DNA from: Streptomyces sp. V3I8
GTDB taxonomy: Bacteria > Actinomycetota > Actinomycetes > Streptomycetales > Streptomycetaceae
Assembly (NCBI RefSeq): GCF_030817535.1
Contig: NZ_JAUSZL010000002.1
Span: 1,550,001-1,614,000, forward strand
Direction of reading: 5' to 3'
DNA: 64,000 bases
Part shown: piece after piece, positions 36,102-45,997 of the stretch
How the letters are laid out: each line of letters begins with the position of its first letter
Numbering within the stretch: position 1 is the first letter of the stretch
Notes under the pieces: generated by a model
Told to the model about the DNA's origin: nothing
The model's input: the letters and a program-made list of their open reading frames with translations, nothing else
The model's database searches: none
Translations under genes and position numbers: made by a program

Positions 36102-36571
36102 ATGCTCGAGCAGGAACTGCCCGGTTGGGCCGACCCGTCCGTCTCCGCCGCCGCACTCGACGCGCAGGGCGTGTCCCGGCGCCGGCTCCTGTGCCGGGCG
36201 GGCCTGTCCGGGGCCGTCTTCGCGGCCGGTGCGCCAGGGGCGTCGGCCGCGCCGGCGGCGGCCCGGGGCCGGGGTGCGGGTTCGCGGCCGACCGGGACGC
36301 CTGGCGCGCGCCCGCCACGAAGGTCGTGCACACGGCGGACGTGGCCGGCCGCAGGGACACGTACACCCTGCGGATCCCGCTGACCGCCGGTGACGAGTCC
36401 TTCCACGTGCGGCTGCGCGGCAGCGACGGCAACCGGCACGGGGCGGGGTACCTGGGCGCGTCGGTCGACCCGCACGGGCCGGTCCCGCACGCGCCGGGCG
36501 ACGGTGATCCGTGGGCCGGCACGTGGTTCTACTCGAACCCGGTGTTCGTGGAGGTCACGGACGGCCGGTGA
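36102..36571 (+). pseudogene. Secreted PHP/CehA-McbA-type gene, internally deleted
   Basis: The ATG at 36102, with AGGGGAA upstream, opens a frame containing a Tat-like signal (SRRRLLCRAGLSG and an Ala-rich stretch). Around 36270-36290 the sense continues in another frame with ATKVVHTADVAGRRDTYTLR, then FHVRLRGSDGNR and GTWFYSNPVFVEV. That pattern is typical of the C-terminus of secreted PHP-domain metallophosphoesterases (CehA/McbA-like). The whole catalytic part, several hundred residues, is missing. I infer a single large deletion with frameshift at the join. It lies 57 bp after the GH2 gene and was probably the last gene of that operon. Confidence 0.6.
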
Positions 36572-36656
36572 GGCGTGGGGCCCGGGGCGGTCCGTGACGT
36601 GAACGGGTCGAGCGGTTGTCCACACCCGGGGCCGGGCGGAACACTGTCACGGTGCC

Positions 36657-37613
36657 GTGTCTGTCGTACCGCCGCCTCGGGGGTGTCCTCCATTGCCGGA
36701 TCTCGTACCAGGGCTGCCGCCGGAGTACCGGGTGCGGCCGGTCACCGCTGACATCACCGCCGACGACACCGGTGACGTCCATCGCCTGGTCGCGGCGTGC
36801 GAGCGCGAGCTCTTCGGCCGGGAGCGGACCGATCCCGGCCGCATCGCCGCCGACTTCACAAGGCCCGGCCTGGTCCTGGAGTCGGACACCCGGCTGATCC
36901 ACGACCGGGCGGGGCGGTTGGCCGCCCGGGCGTGGGTCGATCGACGCTGCGAGGTGGACGTCCACCCCGCACACCGGGGCCGCGGCCTGGGCGGTGCGCT
37001 CCTGGCCTGGGCCGAGGCCCGGGCCGGACAGGCGGGCGGTGCGCGCATCGTCCAGACCGTCCCGGACAGCGACACGGACGCCGTGGCGCTGCTGCGCTCA
37101 CGCGCGTACCGGCCGATGGCGACCGAGTGGCTGCTGGAGTTCCTCATGCCGGAGGAGCCGGCCGTGCCCGAACCGCCCGCCGGCATCACGGTCCGGTCGT
37201 TCCGGGCCGGCGACGGACGCGACGTGCACCAGCTCGTCGAGGACGCCTTCGACGAATGGCAGCAACGGCGCATGGGCTACCAGGAGTGGGCCCGGCACAC
37301 CGTCGGACGCCCCGCCTTCGCACCGGCGATGTCGGCGCTGGCGTTCGCCGACGGGCAACTGGTGGGCGCCGTGCTCTCGCTGGACCTCCCGGACACCGAC
37401 GAGGGTTACATCGAACAGGTCGCCGTGCGCCGCGACCACCGCAACCGGGGCATCGCCCGCCTCCTGCTCCTCGACGCGTTCCGCGCCTGCCACCGGCACG
37501 GACGGCGGACCTGCACCCTGGGGACGCACTCGGACACCGGCGCGCTGAACCTGTACCTGCGCGTCGGGATGGCGGTCCGGTACAGCTCCACGGTCTTCGG
37601 AAAAGACCTGTGA
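36657..37613 (+). CDS. Tandem-GNAT acetyltransferase
   Basis: A 318-residue protein with two GNAT folds. The first (residues about 20-155) has VHPAHRGRGLGGALLAW as its acetyl-CoA loop, and the second (165-315) has VRRDHRNRGIARLLLLDAF. The doubled arrangement resembles mycothiol synthase and other two-lobe GNATs, but the sequence is not close enough to call MshD. GTG 36657 is used; a TTG at 36692 is a possible shorter start. It stands alone, with no clear functional context. Confidence 0.85.
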   Translation: MSVVPPPRGCPPLPDLVPGLPPEYRVRPVTADITADDTGDVHRLVAACERELFGRERTDPGRIAADFTRPGLVLESDTRLIHDRAGRLAARAWVDRRCEVDVHPAHRGRGLGGALLAWAEARAGQAGGARIVQTVPDSDTDAVALLRSRAYRPMATEWLLEFLMPEEPAVPEPPAGITVRSFRAGDGRDVHQLVEDAFDEWQQRRMGYQEWARHTVGRPAFAPAMSALAFADGQLVGAVLSLDLPDTDEGYIEQVAVRRDHRNRGIARLLLLDAFRACHRHGRRTCTLGTHSDTGALNLYLRVGMAVRYSSTVFGKDL

Positions 37614-37697
37614 CCAGGGCGGGCGTACCGTGGGGCGGGTGACCGGTGACGAGGCGCTCGCGATCCGGCGGGGCCTTCGGCGCGCGACCGGACCCCC

Positions 37698-38456
37698 ATG
37701 ACCTCGCTGTCCGCGCCCGAGCGACTGCTGGCCGTGCTCGCCGCCTTCGACCACGAGCATCCGGCGCTCTCCCTCACGGAGATCAGCCGCCGGGCCGGGC
37801 TCTCCCTGACCACCGCGCACCGGCTGGTGGGTGCGCTCACCGCGTGGGGCGCCCTGGAACGCGACGCTGCCGGCGTCTACCACGTGGGCCTGCGGCTCTG
37901 GGAGATCGCGGCGCTCTCCCCGCGCGGGCTCGCGCTGCGGCAGGTCGCGCTGCCGTATCTGGAGGACCTCTACGAAGCGACGCACGAGAACGTGCAGCTG
38001 GCCGTCCGCGACGGCTCCGAGGTCGTCTACATCGAGTGGATCTCGGGGCGTTCGGCCGTCGGCGTGAAGATCCAGGTGGGCGCGCGCTGGCCGCTGCACG
38101 CGACCGGTGTGGGGCTCGCGATGCTCGCCCACTGCGCGCCGGCGTTCCAGGAGGAGTACTGCGCGGGACCGCTCGCCGCGTTCACCGCGCACACCCTCAC
38201 GGATCCGGGCACGCTGCGCCGCGCCCTCGCCGAAGTGCGCCGTACGGGAGTGGCTCTGAGCGACCGTCAGATCACGGTGGACGCGCTGTCGGTGGCCGCT
38301 CCGGTGCGCGGCACGGAGGGTTCGGTGGTGGCGGCGGTCTCGGTCGTGGTGCCCGAACGGGACGCACGGACGACGGCGCTGGTCCCGGCGGTACGGATCG
38401 CCGCGCGCGGGATCTCCAGGGCACTGGGCTGGCAGCCCGAGCCGACCAGGCCGTAG
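37698..38456 (+). CDS. IclR-family regulator
   Basis: A 252-residue regulator with an N-terminal winged helix (APERLLAVLAAFDHEHPAL, LTEISRRAGLSLTTAHRLVGAL; residues 5-60) and an effector domain from about residue 75 (NVQLAVRDGSEVVYIEWI). It starts at ATG 37698, 84 bp after the GNAT gene. No catabolic gene is adjacent; the region downstream holds a gene remnant, so its former partner may have been lost or its targets may lie elsewhere. Only 45-50% of residues appear shared with the IclR at 11327 by eye, so they are not recent duplicates. Confidence 0.87.
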   Translation: MTSLSAPERLLAVLAAFDHEHPALSLTEISRRAGLSLTTAHRLVGALTAWGALERDAAGVYHVGLRLWEIAALSPRGLALRQVALPYLEDLYEATHENVQLAVRDGSEVVYIEWISGRSAVGVKIQVGARWPLHATGVGLAMLAHCAPAFQEEYCAGPLAAFTAHTLTDPGTLRRALAEVRRTGVALSDRQITVDALSVAAPVRGTEGSVVAAVSVVVPERDARTTALVPAVRIAARGISRALGWQPEPTRP

Positions 38457-38959
38457 CGACCGGACCGGACCGGTCGTGGTGGTCGGCCGATATCCCTCTC
38501 GCCGGTGAGGAACCGCTCGTGTCCACCCGGTCCCGGACCACCCGGCCGCTGCTCGCGGCCCGCGGGATCCCGGTGTTCGCCCCCGCCACGGCGGTCCACC
38601 ACGCGCCGCCGCCCGGGCGCCCTGAAACCGCCCTCGCCGCCTTCACCGTCATCACCGCCCTCGCCGTCGTCTTCGTCCCGCCCTTCTCCCTCACCGGTCC
38701 GGTCCTGATCCCGCCGCGCGACGCCGCTGCCCGCGGTCGTGTTCGGCGCCTTCACGACGGGCGGTTTCGCGCCCGTCCCGCAGATCGGCCCCGGGCCGAC
38801 GCGCGTGGTGGGCTCGCGCGCCGCCGCGCCGGGCCCACGAGCGGTTCGGCCCGGCCGAGGAGGCCCCGCCCGCACGGCCCGAACCCGTGAAGCGGTACCG
38901 GACCCGGGTGGTGCCGGACCCGGAGGTGTCGGACATCGTCCCCGGGCAACTGGTGAGGC
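38457..38959 (+). other. Gene remnant, about 500 bp
   Basis: No intact gene. The plus strand carries protein-like pieces in changing frames: SADIPLAGEEPLVSTRSR and a hydrophobic segment ALAAFTVITALAVVFVPPF (about 38460-38720), then VFGAFTTGGFAPVPQIG (about 38735-38785), then HERFGPAEEAPPARPEPVKR to SDIVPGQLV (about 38840-38955). This looks like a frameshifted membrane-protein gene. I do not recognise the family. Confidence 0.4.
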
Positions 38960-39868
38960 ATGGGAGACACACGCGTCGGCACCTGTTCGTGGACGGATCC
39001 GAAGCTGGTGACCAGCGGCTGGTACCCGCCGGGCCGGCGGGACGCCGAGGGCAGGCTGCGGTACTACGCCGAGCGCTTCCCCGTCGTGGAGGTCGACTCC
39101 ACGTACTACGGCCTGCCCAGCGAGCGCAACAGCCTGCTGTGGGCCGAGCGGACCCCGGACGGCTTCCGGTTCGACGTGAAGGCCTTCTCCCTCTTCACCG
39201 GGCATCCCACCCGCACCGCCGCCCTGCCCGCCGACCTCCGGGCCCGCCACACCCGCCACACCCGCGACGCGGCCGATCCCGTGCTGCTGGACGAACTGTG
39301 GCAGCGGTACACCGCGGCCCTGGAACCGCTGCGGCGGACCGGACGGCTGGGCGCCCTGCTGTTCCAGTTCCCGCCGTGGTTCGGACCCGGGGACCGGGCG
39401 GAGGCGGTCCTGCGGGAATGGGCGGGGCGGGCCGCCGGATGGCCGGTCGCCGTGGAGTTCCGGCACCCGGACTGGTGGCACCCGGACCGGCGTGAGACGT
39501 CCGCGGACCTGCTCGCACGGCTGGGCATGAGCACGGTCAGCGTGGACATGGCGCAGTCCGTCGCCGACGCCGTCCCACCGGTCGACGTGGTCACCACGTC
39601 CCGGCTCGCGGTGGTCCGCTTCCACGGACGCAGCACGTCGTGGGGGTCCGGGAGCAAGGAGGACCGCTTCCGGCACACGTACACGGCCGACGAGCTGGCG
39701 CAGTGGCTGCCGCGACTGCGCGCGATGGCCGGGCGCGCCGACGAACTGCACGTCCTGTTCAACAACTGCTGCGCCGACGCCGCCGTACGCGCCGCGGAGA
39801 CGATGAGCGGCCTGCTCACCACGACCACCGCACCGACCGCGCCGACCGCACCCCGGCCCGCTCGCTGA
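38960..39868 (+). CDS. DUF72 (YecE-like) protein
   Basis: A 302-residue TIM-barrel-like DUF72 protein. The start GDTRVGTCSWTDPKLVTSGW, the strand-turn VEVDSTYYGLPSE, and the later FNNCCADAAVRAA (family form FNNH/FNNC-x-G/A) are diagnostic. The C-terminal tail is a Thr/Ala/Pro repeat. The biochemical role of this widespread family is not established. ATG 38960 is used; a GGTGAGG stretch lies immediately before it. It is probably transcribed alone. Confidence 0.85.
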   Translation: MGDTRVGTCSWTDPKLVTSGWYPPGRRDAEGRLRYYAERFPVVEVDSTYYGLPSERNSLLWAERTPDGFRFDVKAFSLFTGHPTRTAALPADLRARHTRHTRDAADPVLLDELWQRYTAALEPLRRTGRLGALLFQFPPWFGPGDRAEAVLREWAGRAAGWPVAVEFRHPDWWHPDRRETSADLLARLGMSTVSVDMAQSVADAVPPVDVVTTSRLAVVRFHGRSTSWGSGSKEDRFRHTYTADELAQWLPRLRAMAGRADELHVLFNNCCADAAVRAAETMSGLLTTTTAPTAPTAPRPAR

Positions 39869-39972
39869 CCTCCCCGTACCGGACCACGCGATGCCCGGAG
39901 CGCGGCGGGCGCCGCCCGACGGCTCCGACGCCGCCCGGCAACCGAGGCACGCCCTGGTCCAAGTGGCAAGCA

Positions 39973-39984
39973 GGAAGCGCTTTC
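39973..39984. promoter_or_regulatory. LacI-type operator-like site 1
   Basis: GGAAGCGCTTTC is a 12-bp near-palindrome (10 of 12 symmetric) centred on GCGC, similar in core to the site at 40106. Confidence 0.4.
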
Positions 39985-40060
39985 TGGCGTCACGTCCGAT
40001 CCGTCCCTCCTTCACGGCGTGAACTCCCGGAGCCTGCGCGCGCTTTCTCTGCTTTACCTC

Positions 40061-40089
40061 TTGACGGCCGGGGTGGCGGGGAGCACATT
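40061..40089 (+). promoter_or_regulatory. Promoter of the GH16 gene
   Basis: TTGACG (40061-40066), a 17-bp spacer, CACATT (40084-40089). The perfect palindrome at 40106 lies just downstream. Confidence 0.55.
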
Positions 40090-40105
40090 GGCCGCGCAGC
40101 GGATT

Positions 40106-40119
40106 TGAGAGCGCTCTCA
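40106..40119. promoter_or_regulatory. CebR/LacI-type operator
   Basis: TGAGAGCGCTCTCA is a perfect 14-bp palindrome that differs from the CebR box (TGGGAGCGCTCCCA) by two symmetric changes. It sits about 10 bp after the expected transcription start, fitting repression by a LacI-family regulator encoded elsewhere. Confidence 0.7.
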
Positions 40120-40178
40120 GCGCCCTCGGCACCGGCCGCGCATCCCCCACTCCCCACTCCGTACCCGAAGAGGCACCC

Positions 40179-41555
40179 ATGAGGGAAACTTCCGGCACAC
40201 CCGTGAGACCCGGTCGTCTGCGGCGCACGCTCGTCGCTCTGGTCGGCGTGCTGAGCCTGGCGGCGGCCGGTTCCGCGGCCGCCGACGCGCCCGCGCCGCC
40301 CAGCGGCTGGACCCAGGTCTTCGTCGACGACTTCAACGGTTCCGCGGGCACCGGCGTCAACACCTCGAACTGGCAGTACGCCACCGGCCACGGCTACCCG
40401 GGCGGCCCCACCAACTGGGGCACGGGCGAGATCGAGAACATGACGTCCAGCACGAACAACGTGGCCCTGGACGGCAGCGGCAACCTGCGTATCACGCCGC
40501 GCCGCGACGCCTCGGGCAACTGGACCTCGGGCCGCATCGAGACCAACCGCACCGACTTCCAGCCGGCCGCCGGGGGCAAGCTGCGCGTCCAGTCCCGTAT
40601 CCAGATGCCGAACGTGACGGGGGCCGCCGCCCGCGGCTACTGGCCGGCGTTCTGGATGCTGGGCGCGCCCTACCGCGGCAACTACCAGAACTGGCCGGGC
40701 GTCGGTGAACTGGACCTCATGGAGAACGTCCAGGGCCTCAACACCGTGTGGGCCACCATGCACTGCGGCAGCAGCCCGGGCGGTCCGTGCAACGAGACGA
40801 CCGGCATCGGCGGCTCCACCGCCTGTCCGGGCGCGACCTGCCAGGCCGGCTTCCACACGTACGCCATGGAGTGGGACCGCTCGACGAGCGTGGAGGAGAT
40901 CCGCTTCTACGTCGACAACGTCAATTACCACACCGTGCGGGCCAACCAGGTCGACGCGACGACCTGGGCGAACGCCACGAACCACGGGTACTTCATCATC
41001 CTGAACGTGGCGATGGGCGGCGGTTTCGTGGACGCCTTCGGCGGCGGGCCCGACGGCGCCACGGTGCCCGGCAACCCGATGGTCGTGGACTACGTCCAGG
41101 TGCTCACGTCGGGCGGCGGCACCACTCCTCCCCCGACCGGCAACCGTGACGCGTACAGCGCGATCCAGGCCGAGTCGTTCGACGGCCAGGGCGGCACGAT
41201 CACCGAGACCACCACCGACTCGGGCGGCGGCCAGAACATCGGCGCGCTCGCCAACGGCGACTGGGCGCAGTACAAGGGTGTCAACTTCGGTTCCTCGGCG
41301 GCCCGGCAGTTCACCGCCCGGGTCGCGAGCGGTGCCGGGAACGCGGTCAGCGGTCTGGTGGAGGTCCGCCTCGACAGCCGTACGAGCACGCCCGTCGGCA
41401 GCTTCGCCCTGGCCAACACGGGCGGCTGGCAGAGCTGGCGGACCGTACCCGCGAACATCAGTGGCGTCACCGGGACGCACGACGTCTATCTGACCTTCAC
41501 GAGCGGTCAGCCGGCGGACTTCGTGAACGTGAACTGGTTCAGCTTCGGTCACTGA
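40179..41555 (+). CDS. Secreted GH16 endo-beta-1,3-glucanase with CBM6
   Basis: A 458-residue secreted laminarinase-type enzyme. It has an N-terminal signal peptide (RLRRTLVALVGVLSLAAAG, cleavage near SAAADA), a GH16 domain (residues about 45-300) with the catalytic motif ELDLME and WPAFWMLG, a Gly/Thr/Pro linker, and a C-terminal CBM6-like module (AIQAESFDGQGG to the end, with GDWAQYKGV). It should cut beta-1,3- or mixed beta-glucans outside the cell. Cys pairs in the GH16 part suit an extracellular protein. A CebR-like operator in its promoter suggests control by a glucan-derived sugar. It ends at a strong terminator. Confidence 0.92.
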   Translation: MRETSGTPVRPGRLRRTLVALVGVLSLAAAGSAAADAPAPPSGWTQVFVDDFNGSAGTGVNTSNWQYATGHGYPGGPTNWGTGEIENMTSSTNNVALDGSGNLRITPRRDASGNWTSGRIETNRTDFQPAAGGKLRVQSRIQMPNVTGAAARGYWPAFWMLGAPYRGNYQNWPGVGELDLMENVQGLNTVWATMHCGSSPGGPCNETTGIGGSTACPGATCQAGFHTYAMEWDRSTSVEEIRFYVDNVNYHTVRANQVDATTWANATNHGYFIILNVAMGGGFVDAFGGGPDGATVPGNPMVVDYVQVLTSGGGTTPPPTGNRDAYSAIQAESFDGQGGTITETTTDSGGGQNIGALANGDWAQYKGVNFGSSAARQFTARVASGAGNAVSGLVEVRLDSRTSTPVGSFALANTGGWQSWRTVPANISGVTGTHDVYLTFTSGQPADFVNVNWFSFGH

Positions 41556-41578
41556 GAACGCGGTTGCGGCAGGATCCG

Positions 41579-41614
41579 CCCTTGGGGGCGGCCCGGACGG
41601 GCCGCCCCCAAGGG
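41579..41614. terminator. Strong bidirectional terminator
   Basis: A perfect 16-bp stem (CCCTTGGGGGCGGCCC and its complement), loop GGAC, followed by TTT, lies between the convergent GH16 and AraC genes. Confidence 0.88.
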
Positions 41615-41656
41615 TTTGCCGCCCCCAGGGGTTCCCGGCGGCGCCCCGGCGGTGGC

Positions 41657-42616
41657 TCAGCGCAGCTCCGCCCGGAACGCCACCGGCGTCGTCCCGGTGT
41701 GCTGGGTGAAGAACTTGGAGAAGTTGGCCGCGTCGGGGAAGCCCACGGCGGCGCCGACACGGCCGATCGGCATGTCGGTGTGGGCCAGCAGGCGCTTGGC
41801 CTCCAGGACGACCCGCTTGTCGATGAAGCCCTTGGGTGTCTCGGCGGTCGCGGCGCGGACCGCGCGGACGAGGGTGCGCCGGGAGTAACCGAGCGCGTCG
41901 GCGTAGGCGCTGACGCTGTGGTTGGTGGCGAAGCCCTTCTCGACGGCCTCCCGGAAACGGGCGAAGGTACCGCCACCCTGCTCGGCGCCGCCCTGCTCGC
42001 TGCCGTCCTGCTCACCGCCGGTCCGCTCGCCGCCGGTATGTCCGTGCGCCGCGCCCGCGCCGGCCGCCAGATGGGCCAGACGCAGCAGGAACGCGGTCAG
42101 GGTGTGCCGCAGCACGGCGGTGTGCAGACTGAGCGGCAGGGTGCCCGTGTCGACGTACTCGCGCTCCAGCTGGGCCAGGGAGTGCTCCAGCGCGGCGCGC
42201 TGGGCCGTGTCGGGGCGCAGCAGCGGGGGCAGGTCGTAGCGGTAGAGCCCGGTCGCCTCGACGGTGGCGCGGGGCAGGAAGCCGGGCTGCATGATGAGAG
42301 CGGTGCCGCGGTAGTGCGCCGTCGAGGAGAAGCGGTGCACCTGGCCCGGGCGGATCCACAGGACCTCGCCGTCCCCCGCCTCGTACTCGTCGAAGTCGAC
42401 CATGTGGCGTACCGGACCGCCCCGGAGGAGCAGGACCACGTGGTAGTCGATGCGGTGGACGCGGTCGGTCTGTTCACCCAGATGCCAGCCGCGGCCTGAC
42501 TCCATCGGGCCCACCTGCATGCCCACGCCGAGAACGCTGAGGCCGGCGGGGAAGGGGAAAGTCCTGATCCCGCTCCGGCCGTCTTCGTGTTGGGTGCTTC
42601 TGTCCGCCATGTCCAT
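41657..42616 (-). CDS. AraC-family regulator
   Basis: A 319-residue regulator. The N-terminal cupin-like sensing domain (residues 20-190) includes GEVLWIRPGQVHRF, and the C-terminal double helix-turn-helix (residues about 215-319) has VSAYADALGYSRRTLVRAV and IGRVGAAVGFPDAANFSKFF. A Gly/Glu/Gln low-complexity linker (GGEQ-like repeats) joins them. ATG 42616 is the likely start, with another ATG at 42610. It is divergent from the pentose-phosphate operon across 140 bp and could regulate it, which is inference from position. Confidence 0.86.
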   Translation of the reverse strand: MDMADRSTQHEDGRSGIRTFPFPAGLSVLGVGMQVGPMESGRGWHLGEQTDRVHRIDYHVVLLLRGGPVRHMVDFDEYEAGDGEVLWIRPGQVHRFSSTAHYRGTALIMQPGFLPRATVEATGLYRYDLPPLLRPDTAQRAALEHSLAQLEREYVDTGTLPLSLHTAVLRHTLTAFLLRLAHLAAGAGAAHGHTGGERTGGEQDGSEQGGAEQGGGTFARFREAVEKGFATNHSVSAYADALGYSRRTLVRAVRAATAETPKGFIDKRVVLEAKRLLAHTDMPIGRVGAAVGFPDAANFSKFFTQHTGTTPVAFRAELR

Positions 42617-42756
42617 CTCGTGTCGACTCGGTCCCGTGGTCGTTGTCCCACTTTCACCAAAGGCTGACACAGGGAGACCTCGCCGCGAAAAGGTCAGACT
42701 TTTAAACTTGAACACATCGAACGAGTTATCGGGCTTACGGCAAGGACTTCTTGAAG

Positions 42757-44832
42757 ATGAGCACGCAGACGTCTGACGGCATGGAGTGGACCGACCTGGA
42801 CCGGCGGGCCGTGGATACGGCCAGGCTGCTGGCGGCGGACGCCGTCCAGAAGGTCGGCAACGGCCACCCCGGCACGGCGATGGCGCTGGCCCCGGCGGCG
42901 TACACCCTCTTTCAGAAGGTGATGCGTCATGACCCCGCCGACCCGGAGTGGACCGGCCGTGACCGCTTCGTCCTCTCCCCCGGCCACACCTCGCTGACCC
43001 TCTACACGCAGCTCTTCCTCTCCGGCTACGAGCTGGAGCTGGACGACCTGAAGGCGTTCCGCACCCACGGCTCGAAGACGCCGGGTCACCCGGAGTACGG
43101 CCACACGGCCGGGGTCGAGACCACCACGGGACCGCTCGGCCAGGGTGTCGCCAACGCGGTGGGCATGGCGATGGCCGCCCGCTACGAGCGCGGCCTGTTC
43201 GACCCGGACGCCCCCGAGGGCGAGTCCCCCTTCGACCACACCGTCTGGGCGATCGTCTCGGACGGCGACCTGGAGGAGGGCATCTCGGCCGAGGCGTCCT
43301 CACTGGCCGGTCACCAGAAGCTCGGCAACCTCGTCTTCCTCTACGACGACAACCACATCTCGATCGAGGGCGACACCGCCACGGCCTTCTCCGAGGACGT
43401 ACTGAAGCGGTACGAGGCCTACGGCTGGCACGTGCAGCGGATCGAGCCCTCGGCGGACGGCGACATCGACACGCACGCCCTGCACGCGGCCCTCACCGCC
43501 GCGAAGGACGAGACCGGGCGCCCGTCGATCATCGCGATGCGCACCGTCATCGCCTGGCCCGCGCCGAACGCGAAGAACACCGAGGCCGCGCACGGCTCGG
43601 CGCTCGGCGCGGAGGAGATCGCGGCCACCAAGCGCCTGCTGGGCTTCGACCCGGAGCGGTCCTTCGAGGTCGCCGACGAGGTGCTGGCGCACGCGCGCCG
43701 GGCGCTCGACCGCGGCGCCGAGGCCCACGCCGCCTGGAACAGGCAGCTCGCGAAGTGGCGTACCGCGCAGCCCGAGCGTTCGAAGCTCTTCGACCGGATC
43801 GTGGCCGGGCAGCTGCCCGAGGGCTGGGAGTCCGCGCTGCCGGTGTTCGAGGCCGGCACGTCCGTGGCGACCCGCGCCGCCTCCGGCAAGGTCCTCCAGG
43901 CGCTCGGCGCGGTGCTCCCCGAGCTGTGGGGCGGCTCGGCCGACCTCGCGGGCTCGAACAACACGACGATCGACAAGACGTCGTCCTTCCTCCCGGCGGA
44001 CAACCCGCTCCCCGAGGCAAACCCGTACGGCCGCACCATCCACTTCGGCATCCGCGAGCACTCCATGGCCGCGGAGATGAACGGCATCGCGCTGCACGGC
44101 AACACCCGCATCTACGGCGGCACCTTCCTGGTGTTCTCCGACTACATGCGCAACGCCGTCCGCCTGTCGGCCCTCATGCAGGTCCCCGTGACCTACGTGT
44201 GGACGCACGACTCCGTCGGACTCGGCGAGGACGGCCCCACCCACCAGCCGGTCGAGCACCTCGCCTCGCTGCGCGCCATCCCCGGGCTCAACATCGTGCG
44301 CCCGGCCGACGCCAACGAGACCGCCGTCGCCTGGGCGGAGATCACCCGGCGGCACGCGACGAACCCGGCGCCGCACGGTCTGGCCCTCACCCGTCAGGGC
44401 GTACCCACGTACGAGGCCGACGCGAACGCGGCCAAGGGCGGCTACGTCCTGCGCGAGGCGTCCACCGCCGCGCCCGACGTGATCCTGATCGCCACCGGGT
44501 CCGAGGTCCAGCTCGCCGTCTCCGCACGCGAGCAGTTGGAAGCGGAGGGAGTGGGCACCCGGGTGGTGTCGATGCCGTCCGTGGAGTGGTTCGAGGAGCA
44601 GTCCGCCGAGTACAGGGAGAGCGTCCTGCCGACATCCGTGAAGGCCCGCGTGGCGGTCGAGGCCGGCATCGGTCTCACCTGGTACCGGTACGTCGGTGAC
44701 AACGGACGCATCGTCTCCCTGGAGCACTTCGGCGCCTCCGCCGACGCGAAGACCCTGTTCGCCGAGTACGGCTTCACGGCCGAGAACGTGGCCGCGTCCG
44801 CGCGGGAATCTCTTGCCGCAGTCCGCGGTTGA
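42757..44832 (+). CDS. tkt: Transketolase
   Basis: Thiamine-diphosphate enzyme of 691 residues that moves two-carbon units between sugar phosphates. Recognised motifs are [27 protein letters not shown], the ThDP-binding [10 protein letters not shown], and the pyrimidine-domain Glu in [14 protein letters not shown]. The C-terminal domain ([14 protein letters not shown]) is complete. ATG 42757 is chosen with AAGGA 10 nt upstream; an in-frame TTG at 42751 is closer to that site but less usual. It heads an operon of seven genes for the pentose phosphate pathway. The divergent AraC gene may regulate it. Confidence 0.95.
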   Translation: MSTQTSDGMEWTDLDRRAVDTARLLAADAVQKVGNGHPGTAMALAPAAYTLFQKVMRHDPADPEWTGRDRFVLSPGHTSLTLYTQLFLSGYELELDDLKAFRTHGSKTPGHPEYGHTAGVETTTGPLGQGVANAVGMAMAARYERGLFDPDAPEGESPFDHTVWAIVSDGDLEEGISAEASSLAGHQKLGNLVFLYDDNHISIEGDTATAFSEDVLKRYEAYGWHVQRIEPSADGDIDTHALHAALTAAKDETGRPSIIAMRTVIAWPAPNAKNTEAAHGSALGAEEIAATKRLLGFDPERSFEVADEVLAHARRALDRGAEAHAAWNRQLAKWRTAQPERSKLFDRIVAGQLPEGWESALPVFEAGTSVATRAASGKVLQALGAVLPELWGGSADLAGSNNTTIDKTSSFLPADNPLPEANPYGRTIHFGIREHSMAAEMNGIALHGNTRIYGGTFLVFSDYMRNAVRLSALMQVPVTYVWTHDSVGLGEDGPTHQPVEHLASLRAIPGLNIVRPADANETAVAWAEITRRHATNPAPHGLALTRQGVPTYEADANAAKGGYVLREASTAAPDVILIATGSEVQLAVSAREQLEAEGVGTRVVSMPSVEWFEEQSAEYRESVLPTSVKARVAVEAGIGLTWYRYVGDNGRIVSLEHFGASADAKTLFAEYGFTAENVAASARESLAAVRG

Positions 44833-44851
44833 TCCGACCGCACGAAGGAAG

Positions 44852-45997
44852 ATGATCACTGTGACCGAAACAACCACCACCACCGACCCCCTGAAGGCCC
44901 TCTCCGGCGAAGGCGTCTCCGTCTGGCTCGACGACCTGTCCCGGGGGCGCATCACGTCCGGCAACCTCGCCGGGCTCATCGACACCCGGCACGTCGTCGG
45001 CGTCACCACCAACCCCTCGATCTTCCAGGCCGCGATCGGCTCCGGCGAAGGCTACGAGGAGCAGCTCGCCGACCTCGCCGCGCGGCGTGTGACGGTCGAC
45101 GAGGCCGTACGGATGATGACCACCGCCGACGTGCGCGCCGCCGCCGACATACTGCGGCCGGTGTACGACGGGACCGGCGGCCGGGACGGCCGGGTCTCCA
45201 TCGAGGTCGACCCGCGCCTGGCGAACGACACGCGGGCGACGGTCGCCGAGGCCAAGCAGCTCTCCTGGCTGGTCGACCGCCCGAACGTGATGATCAAGAT
45301 TCCGGCGACCCAGGCCGGACTGCCCGCGATCACCGAGGTCATCGGCCTCGGCATCGGCGTCAACGTCACGCTGATCTTCTCGCTGGAGCGCTACCGCGAG
45401 GTGATGGACGCCTACCTGGCCGGTCTGGAGAAGGCGCAGGCCGCCGGCCTCGACCTCTCCCTCATCCACTCCGTCGCCTCCTTCTTCGTCTCCCGCGTCG
45501 ACAGCGAGATCGACAAGCGGCTGGAGAAGGTCGGCACGGACGAGGCCCTCGCGCTGAAGGGCCGGGCGGCACTGGCCAACGCGCGGCTCGCCTACGAGGC
45601 GTACGAGGACGTCTTCGGCGGTGACCGCTGGACCGCCCTCGGCGGGGCCCGCGCCAACAGGCAGCGCCCGCTGTGGGCCTCGACGGGCGTCAAGGACCCG
45701 GCCTACAAGGACACGCTGTACGTGGACGAGCTGGTCGCGCCCGGCACCGTCAACACGATGCCCGAGGGCACGCTGAACGCCACCGCCGACCACGGTGAGA
45801 TCCGCGGCGACACGGTGAGCGGCGGCTACTCCCAGGCCCGCGCGGACCTGGAGGCCGTCGAGAAGCAGGGCATCTCGTACGACGAGGTGGTCAGGCAGCT
45901 GGAGGACGAGGGCGTCGCGAAGTTCGAGGCGGCCTGGGGCGAGCTGCTGGACGCCGTCAAGGTTTCGCTCGACGACAAGGGAGTTGACGGGGAATGA
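44852..45997 (+). CDS. tal: Transaldolase
   Basis: A 381-residue actinobacterial-type transaldolase. It carries [13 protein letters not shown] near residue 50 and the Schiff-base lysine in VMIKIPAT near residue 150, and ends with a helical extension typical of the long TalB-III group. ATG 44852 is reported, but GAAGGA is only 2 nt before it, so GTG 44861 (spacing 11) is a real alternative. It follows tkt by 19 bp and overlaps zwf by 4 bp. With Tkt it runs the non-oxidative branch. Confidence 0.94.
   Translation: MITVTETTTTTDPLKALSGEGVSVWLDDLSRGRITSGNLAGLIDTRHVVGVTTNPSIFQAAIGSGEGYEEQLADLAARRVTVDEAVRMMTTADVRAAADILRPVYDGTGGRDGRVSIEVDPRLANDTRATVAEAKQLSWLVDRPNVMIKIPATQAGLPAITEVIGLGIGVNVTLIFSLERYREVMDAYLAGLEKAQAAGLDLSLIHSVASFFVSRVDSEIDKRLEKVGTDEALALKGRAALANARLAYEAYEDVFGGDRWTALGGARANRQRPLWASTGVKDPAYKDTLYVDELVAPGTVNTMPEGTLNATADHGEIRGDTVSGGYSQARADLEAVEKQGISYDEVVRQLEDEGVAKFEAAWGELLDAVKVSLDDKGVDGE

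Larger units (their letters stand above)
39869..40178. other. Regulatory region of the GH16 gene, 310 bp
   Basis: Besides the promoter and the two operator-like palindromes listed separately, nothing else is seen. The region is noticeably lower in GC near 39990-40060 than its flanks. Confidence 0.5.

Noticed and set aside
42617-42756. SoxR or AraC operator in the araC/tkt gap
   Set aside because: Only weak repeats (TTGAAC and TCGAAC) are visible; nothing specific enough to annotate.
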